From: Ardenticatenales bacterium
GTDB taxonomy: Bacteria; Chloroflexota; Anaerolineae; Promineifilales; Promineifilaceae
Direction: 5' to 3'
NCBI GenBank assembly: GCA_020634515.1
Contig: JACKBL010000002.1
Span: forward strand, 248,001-312,000
DNA length: 64,000 bases
Numbering within the stretch: the stretch's first letter is position 1; each line of letters opens with the position of its first letter. The translations under genes and the position numbers were made by a program. Positions 38,815-46,685 of this stretch are shown here, in pieces. The notes under the pieces are model-generated. The model was not told where the DNA came from. It ran no database searches and saw only the letters and a list, made by a program, of their open reading frames with translations.

Positions 38815-38961
38815 TGGGGTTTAACCCGGCTAAAGCCTCGACTCCGGCCACCATATGTGGATTTCGCCAGACTCGAGTTCGTTACACCTGTGGGGTTTAA
38901 CCCGGCTAAAGCCTCGACTCCGGCCACCATATGTGGATTTCGCCAGACTCGAGTTCGTTAC
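38815..38961. repeat. Repeat family D, two tandem 76-bp units
   Basis: Each unit reads TGGGGTTTAACCCGGCTAAAG, then CTCCGGCCACCATATGTGG and TTCGCCAGACTC. An additional CATATG lies at the left edge and pairs with the ACCATATGT segment. A third, diverged copy is at 56868-56935. Confidence 0.8.
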
Positions 38962-38984
38962 ATCTGTCAGCTGTTCCGCAGACG

Positions 38985-39027
38985 CAAAAAGACCTGCGAA
39001 GCCGTGAATACAACTTCGCAGGTCTTA
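38985..39027 (-). terminator. Rho-independent terminator of the subtilase gene
   Basis: On the minus strand the stem AAGACCTGCGAAG pairs with CTTCGCAGGTCTT and is followed by a T run. It lies about 60 nt after the subtilase stop. Confidence 0.85.
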
Positions 39028-39085
39028 ATTGTTGGGGTAGAGAGCGTCAGAGCATCGGCCCTAACGCTCCATACAGGTGGTCAGG

Positions 39086-41695
39086 TTACTGATTGCACCA
39101 GGAAAGCGTGGTCGTCATGACCGGACCGCGTCCTGCCGCCGGGATCGCCTCATAGGGGAAGCCGAGGAAGACGGCCTTGTGCGTGCCGCTGACGATGGCG
39201 GCGCTGCCCTGGTTGCCGCTGAAGACGGTCGCTGCGCCTGCCGCGGGGGTCAGACGGTCACTGTAGTTGGTGAACGGATAAGCCAGCGTGTAGGGGCCAA
39301 GACCGGCGTAGAGGTTCGCGCCGGTGACGGTCGTTTGGCTGACGTCACTGACAGCGGAGGCGAGACCAAGATGACTCTGCATGAAGGCGGTTACGCCGCG
39401 ATCATAGACGTAATCCTGGCTGCTGAGGAAGAGACAGCCGTTGGCGTCCAGGTAGGTCGCCAGGGCGGATTCACCCGCCGAACCGGGACCTGCCGCGCCG
39501 CCGAATTCGTCGCCGGTGAACCAGATCACGACGTCATACTGCTGCAGGGTGGCCGCGTCCGGCTCGTTGTCGCTGTTGCCCGTGTCCCACACGTCGTAGC
39601 CGAGACCCAACGCATCCAGAACGCCGGTGTAGGTGGCCTGCACGTCGGGGGCGTTGTCATCGTCGTCCACCACGAGGATGGGCGGAATAGCCTGGGTGCG
39701 GAAGAAACGGAACTGGGCAAAAGCGCCCGCGCCGCAGGGATTGTAGGGGCGCACGGACCAGGCGTAGACCGCCAGCGGGTCCAGCGGCGTAGCGAAGGCG
39801 TAGCTGGTGTCGTAGGTGACGGCGTACATCAGCGCGCCACTGGTCAGGTTCTTCACGGCGATGAGGTAGGCATAACCCTGCGCGCCCGCGTTCCAGGAGA
39901 ACGTGGGAACCAGCGGGACGTCCATCTGCCCGTTGGCCGGGGAGACGAGCGTGACCGCGCCAGGATTGGCGGTGTAGACGCTGAGGTCAACGGAAGTGCT
40001 CTTCGGATCCGCGCCGCCGGTGCCTACGCCATCAATGGTGACGGTGTAGTTGCCGGCAACGTTGCCGCTGCTCAGGGTGAGGGCGGAACTGCCGGGAACG
40101 GCGACCGGGTTGACGCTGAAGTTAGCCGTGCCGGGTTGACCGGAGGCGGAAAGGGTGACGTTGCCCGTGTAGCCGGCGATCTGGCCCACGGCGATGTTGA
40201 AGCTGCGGTTGCCGGGAGCGCAAACAGCCGCGGAGGTGGGGTTGGCGGAGAGGCTGAAGCCAGGCGACAACTGGGAAGCCGCCGCGTAGCAGTCAATACG
40301 CCCGTAACCATAGTTGTAGTCGGGGCCGCCCGTGCCCAGGTCTACGGCACTGTCGCGCAACAGATTCTCGGCCATGTCGATAGACAGGTTGGGGTCAATG
40401 GACATGAGGAGGGCGACACAGCCGGAGACGTGCGGGCTGGCCATGGAGGTGCCATCGAAGTTGGCGTAGCCGCCGCCGTTGATGGAGGAGCGCACGTTCA
40501 CGCCGGGGGCGCTGACGTCGGGCTTGATTTCGTTGGTGAGCGTGGAAGGACCGCGGCTGCTGAAGGTGGCGATGACGTCATTGATGTCTGTCGCGCCAAT
40601 GCCAAAGCTTTCCGCGTAGTCGCCGGGGGAGCCGACCGTGCCCGCGCCGGGGCCGGAGTTACCGGCGGAGAAGGCGGGGAAGACCTCGGCGGCGCGCAGG
40701 TTCTGCACGGAGGTGAGGTAGGTGGTGTTGCCACCGGAGCTGCCCCAGGAGTTGTTGACAACGTTGGGGCGCATATTCGGGTCGCAGGAGGGGTCGCCAG
40801 GTTCCACGTTCAGCGGGCAAGGGGCAATAATCCACTCGAATGATTTCAGGAGGGCGTTGGTGGAGCAGGAGCCGGATTCGCAGCCTTTGGAGGCGATCCA
40901 TTTGGCGCCGGGGGCCACGCCGATCTGGTTGCTGCCGCCATCGTCGCCGACCATGGTGCCCATGGTGTGCGTGCCGTGGTTGTTGTTGTCGCAGGGAGCG
41001 ACACTGGGGTTGCCGCAGATCTTGGAGGGGTCGTACCAGTTGAAGTCGTGGTCGAAGCTGCCGCCGCCCAGGTTGCCGCGATATTGGTTTATAACGGCCG
41101 GGTGGTCGTAGTCGACGCCGGTGTCGATGTTGGCGACGACGGCGCCTTCACCGGTGGTCCCCAGGTCGGCCCAGATTTGTGGCGCGTTGATTTTTTGCAC
41201 GCCCCATTCGATGGCTTCGGCGCCGTTGGTGGCGGCGCTGAGGCGGGGTTCTTCGATGTAGAAGGTGGGGACGGTTTCCACGCGGGCCACGTCGGGGTGT
41301 TTGGCGAGGAGGTCAAAGGTGGCGACGTTGGAGTTGACCAGGATGGCGTTGGCGATGAAGTAGGATTGGAAGTTGACGACGTTGCCGGCAACTTGCTGGT
41401 CCTTCAAAATGCGCAACAGGTCGGCCTGGCTGGTGCGGGCGGTTTCCAGCAGCGTGTCATAGACAAACTGACCGCGTGCACCCCAGTCGGTTATGCCGTC
41501 GGCGGCGCTGAGGTCGGCCTGGGTACGCAGGTAGAGGAGGTATTCGCCCGTGCCGGCATTGACGATGCTCTGGCGCAGTCCGGGGTCGATAGCCGCCGGC
41601 TCGCTGGCTTCGGAAGCACGAGAACCACCCGCGATAAACAGCAGACCACCAATGATCAACAGACTTAAAGTCAACAGAATTTTGGACTTGCTCAT
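39086..41695 (-). CDS. Secreted subtilisin-like serine protease (S8) with propeptide and C-terminal domains
   Basis: About 869 residues. A signal peptide (MSKSKILLTLSLL) is followed by an I9-like propeptide and the S8 catalytic domain. The triad is Asp191 in NIDTGVDYDHP, His240 in NHGTHTMGT and Ser417 in GTSMASPHVSG, with the oxyanion Asn in NNSWG. An Ig-like region, a fibronectin-like region (VPTFSWNAGAQGYAYLIAVK) and a C-terminal domain of about 220 residues (ILVVDDDDNAPDVQATYTG to TLSWCNQ) follow. The neighbouring propeller protein carries the same last modules. AGGAGA precedes ATG 41695. The open frame also extends upstream to 41944 (see the leader entry). Confidence 0.92.
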   Translation of the reverse strand: MSKSKILLTLSLLIIGGLLFIAGGSRASEASEPAAIDPGLRQSIVNAGTGEYLLYLRTQADLSAADGITDWGARGQFVYDTLLETARTSQADLLRILKDQQVAGNVVNFQSYFIANAILVNSNVATFDLLAKHPDVARVETVPTFYIEEPRLSAATNGAEAIEWGVQKINAPQIWADLGTTGEGAVVANIDTGVDYDHPAVINQYRGNLGGGSFDHDFNWYDPSKICGNPSVAPCDNNNHGTHTMGTMVGDDGGSNQIGVAPGAKWIASKGCESGSCSTNALLKSFEWIIAPCPLNVEPGDPSCDPNMRPNVVNNSWGSSGGNTTYLTSVQNLRAAEVFPAFSAGNSGPGAGTVGSPGDYAESFGIGATDINDVIATFSSRGPSTLTNEIKPDVSAPGVNVRSSINGGGYANFDGTSMASPHVSGCVALLMSIDPNLSIDMAENLLRDSAVDLGTGGPDYNYGYGRIDCYAAASQLSPGFSLSANPTSAAVCAPGNRSFNIAVGQIAGYTGNVTLSASGQPGTANFSVNPVAVPGSSALTLSSGNVAGNYTVTIDGVGTGGADPKSTSVDLSVYTANPGAVTLVSPANGQMDVPLVPTFSWNAGAQGYAYLIAVKNLTSGALMYAVTYDTSYAFATPLDPLAVYAWSVRPYNPCGAGAFAQFRFFRTQAIPPILVVDDDDNAPDVQATYTGVLDALGLGYDVWDTGNSDNEPDAATLQQYDVVIWFTGDEFGGAAGPGSAGESALATYLDANGCLFLSSQDYVYDRGVTAFMQSHLGLASAVSDVSQTTVTGANLYAGLGPYTLAYPFTNYSDRLTPAAGAATVFSGNQGSAAIVSGTHKAVFLGFPYEAIPAAGRGPVMTTTLSWCNQ

Positions 41696-42036
41696 ATTTG
41701 TGGTTTCTCCTAGTAAACTCACATTTGTGGAACCGGGCGGATCATCAGGGCGATCAGGTCGCTTCTGGCTGCCCGCCAATTCCTTTATCTTGAACAATGA
41801 TGTTCCTGAGGATACAAAGCCCTCGTCGTCGAAGGCGCTGCATTCCGACGTATCAGGGGTAGCAAGACAGGCGCGTCTTGCCGTTTCCGTGACGATCAGC
41901 ATCATCCATGACGATACTGATTGCATCTTGCTGAATGGCATCACCTCCTTTCGTATGCCTACCTACAGTCGCCAACAAAGAGACCGTAAGCAGTACTTGT
42001 CACAACGATATTGGGTTCCTGGTGTGTGCCAGGAGA

Positions 42037-42084
42037 CAAAAAAAACCCACTTGATGGAGGAGCAAGGTCGCCCCATAAGTGGGT
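42037..42084 (-). terminator. Terminator-like hairpin in the subtilase leader
   Basis: On the minus strand ACCCACTTATGG pairs with CCATCAAGTGGGT and is followed by eight T. It lies about 100 nt upstream of the strong SD at 41943-41953, so it could end upstream transcription or act as an attenuator. Confidence 0.6.
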
Positions 42085-42442
42085 CAGGTCAACGAATCAG
42101 GATGACCCAAATACAAACAGAAGAAGATACTGTTTGCATGGCTGCCCGCCGGGTCATGTACGCGATAGGGCTGGAAAGACACGGAAGTCATCAATGTGTT
42201 CTGATACTGGGTGGGAACAAGCTTTAGCTGCTGCGAGTATAAAAGACAGTATTCCTGATTACAAACGGTTAGCCACATTGGCAAATCGGCCCAAGTGTTG
42301 AGGATAGCGTGATTTGGAAATGTGGGCAGCCGCAGTATGGGATGTAGGTACTCTTTTTGATGGACGGTATTCTAACTCGAATCATCACGAATCGTCAAAT
42401 CAATCGTGCGAGGGGTTTTGGCCGCTTTGCGCCAGGACTAAG

Positions 42443-42543
42443 GTCAATCCAGAAAAATATCGACCCGGAAAAGGCGCGATTTTCTGGATTGGCTTGAGGC
42501 TTTTTCGGTATGGAACAGGATCATTCAAATTCCGAAAAAGCCT
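42443..42543. repeat. Twin-hairpin repeat family C, copy 2
   Basis: Same 101-bp layout as the copy at 30686-30786, with a few substitutions in the loops. Confidence 0.8.
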
Positions 42544-42555
42544 AAGGGTCCACTA

Positions 42556-42647
42556 TTGACTCTACTGAAAAAAGGTCAAAAACCGGGTTTTTACACATGA
42601 ACCACTCTGGTAATTTTGCCGGACAATCGAAAAACCCGGTTTTTTCC
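42556..42647. repeat. Hairpin repeat family A, copy 1 (right end lost)
   Basis: It begins TTGACTCTACTGAAAAAAGG and has the inner pair AAAACCGGGTTTTT / AAAAACCCGGTTTTTT. The right terminal segment CAGTGAACTCAA present in the other copies is missing. Confidence 0.75.
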
Positions 42648-42787
42648 TTGTTGCGCTATCTGCGTCCCTTCCCTGGTTTTGACAAGTGCAATAAGTGGCT
42701 GTCCGCAATTAAGTTAAGGAAACAACTTCGTTATCTTAATTTAATCCCGTTCCTAAGAGTAGTACGAGCCGTGGTGTATGCCGGCAA

Positions 42788-42829
42788 ATAAAAAACGACC
42801 TGCGATGTTATGTCAACGTCGCAGGTCGT
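42788..42829 (-). terminator. Rho-independent terminator of the propeller-protein gene
   Basis: On the minus strand ACGACCTGCGA and TCGCAGGTCGT form an 11-bp stem followed by six T. The core GACCTGCGA recurs in the subtilase terminator, so the two terminators look related. Confidence 0.85.
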
Positions 42830-42893
42830 CACCGGGTTAACCGGATGAGGTCAATCTGGCCTGGCTTTTACGCGAGGCTGATTGCCGCTGTCA

Positions 42894-45623
42894 TTACTGG
42901 TTGCACCAATTCAGCGTCGTTTGCATGACGGGGCCGCGAGCAGATGCCGGCAACGCCTCAAACGGGAAACCCCAGAATGTGGTCTTGTACGTCGCGCCGG
43001 TCTTGTCCAGCGCCGCGCTGCCAATGTTGCCATTGAAGGCCGTTTCCGCGCCCGCGCCGGGGTTGAGCAGGTCACTGTAGTTGGTGAAGGGGTAGGCGAG
43101 TGCGTAAGGCCCGAGGCCGCCATACACCGTACCCGCACCGGTAACGGTTGATTGTCCCACGTCATTGGTCGCTGAACCCACGCCCAGGTAGGTGGTCATG
43201 AAGCCCGTGATGCCACGGTCATACACGTAGTCCTGGCTGCTGATGAACAGGCAGCCGCTGACGCCGGAATTCAAGTACGTGGCCAGGGCTGTTTCGCCCG
43301 CTGCGCCTGGACCGGCAAACCCACCGAACTCGTCGCCCGTGAACCAGATGACCACGTCGTACTGCTGCAAGGTGGCCGCGGACGGTTCGTTATCGCTGTT
43401 TGCCGTGTCCCAGATGTCATAGGTCAGGCCGAGGGCGTCGAGAACACCCGTGTAGGTGGCGCGAACGTCAGGGGCGTTGTCATCGTCGTCCACCAAGAGG
43501 ATGGGCGGGATGTCCTGGGTGCGGAAGAAGCGCGGTGCGGCAAAGGAGCCGGCGCCGCAGGCGTTGTATGCGCGCACAGACCAGACATAGTTGGTCAACG
43601 GAGCCAACGGCGCGGCAAACGTGTAGCTGGTGTCGGTCGTGACGCCATAGACAAGCTGTCCGGTGGTCAGGTTCTTCACGATGATCAGGTACTGCAAACC
43701 CTGAGCCGGGGCGTCCCAGTCAAAGGTCGGGGCCAGCGGCACATTTTGCTGATTGGCCGTGGGGTAGACCAACGGGGAAGCGCCCGGAGCAGCCGTGAAC
43801 AGATTCAGGTTGACGCTGCGCGTCTTTGGACCGGTGGTAGATGTACCCGTGACGTCAATGGCGTAACTGCCGGGAGCCGCGCTGGAGCCGGCCAGAACCA
43901 GGTAGCTGGTTCCGGGCGGGATCACCGGGTTGGTGCTGAAGTACGGGCTGTAGCCGGTGGGCACGCCGCTGGCGCTCAGCGCCACCGGGTCGGTGAAGCC
44001 CAACACCTGGCCGACCGCTACGTTATAGACCGCATTGTTGGGCACGCAGATGTTGCGATTCGCGGGCGTCACGTCCAGCGTGAAGTCCGGGGAGAACGCC
44101 TGCTTGTCGAACCACACGTCCGGGTCCTGGTGGCCGCTGACGACGTTGCGGTCATCCGACCACTGGATGTAGCCAAAGCCGGGAACCTGCGTCTGGGTGT
44201 CATAGTCACCGTGGTAGCAGGTGGCCAGGTTCGGGTCCAGGTAGATGGGGGACTGCACGTCGCTGATCAACTGGCTGGGTTGCCAGGTGACGCCGCCATC
44301 CTCGGAAACGCGGATGTAGTATTGGAAGAGCAGGTTGTTGCCATCATTGCGCCGGTCATACCAGCCGGCGACGACGCGCCCGGTGGCGCTCACGCTCAAG
44401 GTGGGCTGATACTGGTCGCGGGTGGTGCCGTCATCGTTCAACAGGATTTCTGGCTGCCAGGTGGCGCCATTGTCCGTGGAACGACGATAGTACACGTTAA
44501 CCACGTCACCGGTGTTGTAGCCATCGGGGTCGTAGGAGTAAATGGCGTGCAGGTTGCCATTGGGGCCAACGGCGATTTGCGGTGAGGGCAGGTAACGGAT
44601 GTTGCCGTTCAACGCCGGACGTCCGCAACTGGCGGTAGGCGTCGCGGCGCGCGGATTGACCTGACCCGTCATGGGGTTCGTGACCAGGCTGTAGGAGACG
44701 CCGCCGTTGGTGGAGCGGGCGATTTCGATGTCAATCGGACCGGAGGAGTACGGATTCCAACGCACCCAACCCACGTACACGTCCCCGTTGGGGGCGACGG
44801 TGGGCCAGGCGCCCTGGACATCCACGCCGGAGGCGCTCAAGGCCACGGGCGTGGACCAGTTGGTGCCGTTGTCGGAGTAGGTGCTGAAGATGCGCGCGCC
44901 GGCATTGAAGTCGGTCCAGGCAACGTAGAGACGGCCATAGTGCGGGCTGGCCGGGGTATTGTCCACGGCCATCAGCTCTTTGTCGTCCCCGCCGCCGCTG
45001 TGAATCAGGGCATGGAACTGGAACGAGGCGCAGTCATTGGTGGAGCGCCAGATACCCAGACCGCTCTGGTCCAGGGCGGCGAAGTAGAAGTAGCCATCCG
45101 ACTTGCGCCAGACGAGGCTGGGGTCGCCAAAGGAGCGGCTGCCCAATGCGCCGCCGTCCACGAAGCTGGCGCCGCCATCGGTGGAGCGGCTGAAGCCGGT
45201 GTACCCCTGACCCTGCACGACGCCACTGTAGCCGTCGTTGTAGCCGGAGCAGATGGTGCCGGTGTTTTCGTTCACGGCGATGGTGGTTTCGCTTTGGGTC
45301 GTGGCCGTGCCCGTCTCGCCGGTGGAGTTATTCACTTGTACGTCCACGCCACCGAGGAGGGCGGCGATTTCCGGCGTCATGGGGGCGCTGACCTGGCCCA
45401 GCTCATTGGCGCGGCCACAGGCCAGCAGCAGTTTGGTCTCGAACATGCCACCCATGCGCTCGCGGGCGGCGGGGTTGTCCAGCAGGCTACAGTTGTTTTC
45501 AGCCGCGGACTTTTGGACGTCAACCTGGGAGGGTGCGTCCGCGCGCGTCAAGGAGGCGTGGCTGAACAACATAGCCATTGTCAGCAACATGCCCACGATC
45601 AACAGGAGTTTGGATTTAGACAT
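42894..45623 (-). CDS. Secreted Asp-box (BNR/sialidase-like) propeller protein with shared C-terminal domain
   Basis: The 909-residue protein starts MSKSKLLLIVGML with a signal peptide ending near ASLTRA. It has Asp-box motifs STDGGASF, STNGGVSY, STDNGATW and SEDGGVTW spread over about residues 140-470, the mark of six-bladed sialidase-like propellers. Sialidase catalytic residues are not evident, so it may bind rather than cleave. The last 380 residues mirror the subtilase end: an Ig-like region, VPLAPTFDWDAPAQGLQYLIIVK, ILLVDDDDNAPDVRATYTG and TTLNWCNQ. AAGGAAAAA precedes the ATG. Confidence 0.87.
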   Translation of the reverse strand: MSKSKLLLIVGMLLTMAMLFSHASLTRADAPSQVDVQKSAAENNCSLLDNPAARERMGGMFETKLLLACGRANELGQVSAPMTPEIAALLGGVDVQVNNSTGETGTATTQSETTIAVNENTGTICSGYNDGYSGVVQGQGYTGFSRSTDGGASFVDGGALGSRSFGDPSLVWRKSDGYFYFAALDQSGLGIWRSTNDCASFQFHALIHSGGGDDKELMAVDNTPASPHYGRLYVAWTDFNAGARIFSTYSDNGTNWSTPVALSASGVDVQGAWPTVAPNGDVYVGWVRWNPYSSGPIDIEIARSTNGGVSYSLVTNPMTGQVNPRAATPTASCGRPALNGNIRYLPSPQIAVGPNGNLHAIYSYDPDGYNTGDVVNVYYRRSTDNGATWQPEILLNDDGTTRDQYQPTLSVSATGRVVAGWYDRRNDGNNLLFQYYIRVSEDGGVTWQPSQLISDVQSPIYLDPNLATCYHGDYDTQTQVPGFGYIQWSDDRNVVSGHQDPDVWFDKQAFSPDFTLDVTPANRNICVPNNAVYNVAVGQVLGFTDPVALSASGVPTGYSPYFSTNPVIPPGTSYLVLAGSSAAPGSYAIDVTGTSTTGPKTRSVNLNLFTAAPGASPLVYPTANQQNVPLAPTFDWDAPAQGLQYLIIVKNLTTGQLVYGVTTDTSYTFAAPLAPLTNYVWSVRAYNACGAGSFAAPRFFRTQDIPPILLVDDDDNAPDVRATYTGVLDALGLTYDIWDTANSDNEPSAATLQQYDVVIWFTGDEFGGFAGPGAAGETALATYLNSGVSGCLFISSQDYVYDRGITGFMTTYLGVGSATNDVGQSTVTGAGTVYGGLGPYALAYPFTNYSDLLNPGAGAETAFNGNIGSAALDKTGATYKTTFWGFPFEALPASARGPVMQTTLNWCNQ

Positions 45624-45915
45624 TTTTTCCTTCCGTAGTGGGGAATCAATTCATACGGGGGTGAGAGGCTTCCCTTGGCGCCAATCATCTCCATTCACAC
45701 GAAGTATCCTGAGGGCTACCAGCATTGAAGAATGCGCATTTCCAGAAATCGTGAGAAGTGATTGGATGTCGTTAATGGTTCGAATAGGTATTGACTCCTT
45801 TTATTGCGGCGCCACGGCGACGGGTCTCGTCTGGCGGAGAATAGACGATTTTGTGTTTTCGTGGTGGGTCGGATTGCCAACCACGGACGTCGGTCACTAG
45901 TGATTGCGACCCAAT

Positions 45916-46167
45916 CTACCCTTCCGGTCGTCGGGCGGGAGGGTGCGCAGGTGCGGTAACGCCATCAAAACACTTTTTCATTGCAATACCGGTGGTGGGG
46001 CGCCGGTTGCGATGAGGAACCCTGGTTGCCGCACACCGTTTCCCAAAACAACCGCAACAAAGGGGACCGCGGCAACGCCACTTCTGGCGTCTGCCCGTTG
46101 TGGCAAAGGGGGATGCGCCACAACAGGGGTTTTTCAGTAGGAACAGTGTACTATCAACAGAGAGCAT
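45916..46167 (-). pseudogene. Transposase N-terminal zinc-ribbon remnant
   Basis: The 83-codon frame contains NPCCGASPFATTGRRQKW and CRGPLCCGCFGKR, the spacing of a transposase zinc ribbon of the IS1 or a related type. It then loses any recognisable core. No DDE segment was found nearby. It is probably what is left of a small IS. Confidence 0.45.
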
Positions 46168-46235
46168 TATAGCAGAATTTCAGGTTACTTCAATATCTGC
46201 CGTGATGTCCGTAATGTCATAGAAATTCTCATTTT

Positions 46236-46413
46236 GTAACTGCTAGGCCAGATTGGACCAATTTTGACTCTACTGAAAAAAGGCCAAAAACCGGGTTTTT
46301 ACACATGAACCACTCTGGTAATTTTGGCCGGGCACTCGAAAAACCCGGTTTTTTCAGTGAACTCAATTTTCTCTGGGGAAAATGGCCCTTGAGCGCGTGA
46401 AATCGGTCCAATA
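46236..46413. repeat. Family A repeat (46264-46366) inserted in a family B repeat
   Basis: The outer parts 46236-46263 and 46367-46413 together make one family B unit in reverse orientation. The 103-bp family A unit TTGACTC...GAACTCAA splits it exactly at the central AATTTT. The uninterrupted copy at 52011-52105 shows the empty site. Confidence 0.85.
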
Positions 46414-46685
46414 GCCACCCTGCGGCGTTTTTAATGGCTCGTGACGGTCAGCAGCCCTCTATCTTCAACGGATACTATTACCACAGACGCGCCCTGGGTT
46501 TGTCACTGCCCACATGTGGGCAGGAGGTGCATCAGGTTTGTGTCTTCAAAACCCTGGTCCGCCGCCGCCCACCCGATTACTGTATCTGGCGTGAATTGAC
46601 ATGCCGTTGAATCTTTGCCGCCCATTGCCCGTGTCCTGACTGCCACGGAGGTTGAACAAGACGCCTGGCCGGAAGCGAGGGTCAA

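Larger units (their letters stand above)
38538..39085. other. Intergenic stretch with repeats and a terminator
   Basis: The stretch separates convergent transcription units. It contains half of the CTTCCGGGAAG hairpin at about 38722, repeat family D at 38815-38961 and a minus-strand terminator at 38985-39027. No gene is apparent. Confidence 0.55.
41696..42893. other. Leader and intergenic region of the subtilase gene
   Basis: From 41696 to 41944 the minus strand stays open in frame with the subtilase. It starts with ATG 41941 directly after AAAGGAGGTG. That could add 82 residues or encode a small leader. A terminator-like hairpin (42037-42084), a family C repeat (42443-42543), a family A repeat (42556-42647) and the terminator of the next gene (42788-42829) follow. 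From 42090 to 42440 I see no gene. Confidence 0.5.
45624..46685. other. Intergenic stretch with transposase remnant and nested repeats
   Basis: The stretch holds the upstream region of the propeller gene, a transposase remnant (45916-46167) and a family A repeat inserted into a family B repeat (46236-46413). From 46414 to 46685 I see nothing beyond two inconspicuous short open frames. Confidence 0.5.

Noticed and set aside
39077..40843. Long plus-strand open frame opposite the subtilase
   Set aside because: The minus strand has a complete catalytic triad; the plus frame has no RBS, domain or plausible composition.
42084..42284. 66-codon minus-strand frame upstream of the subtilase leader
   Set aside because: It has no RBS or similarity I can recognise; the hairpin next to it could be a terminator, but a gene for it to serve is not convincing.
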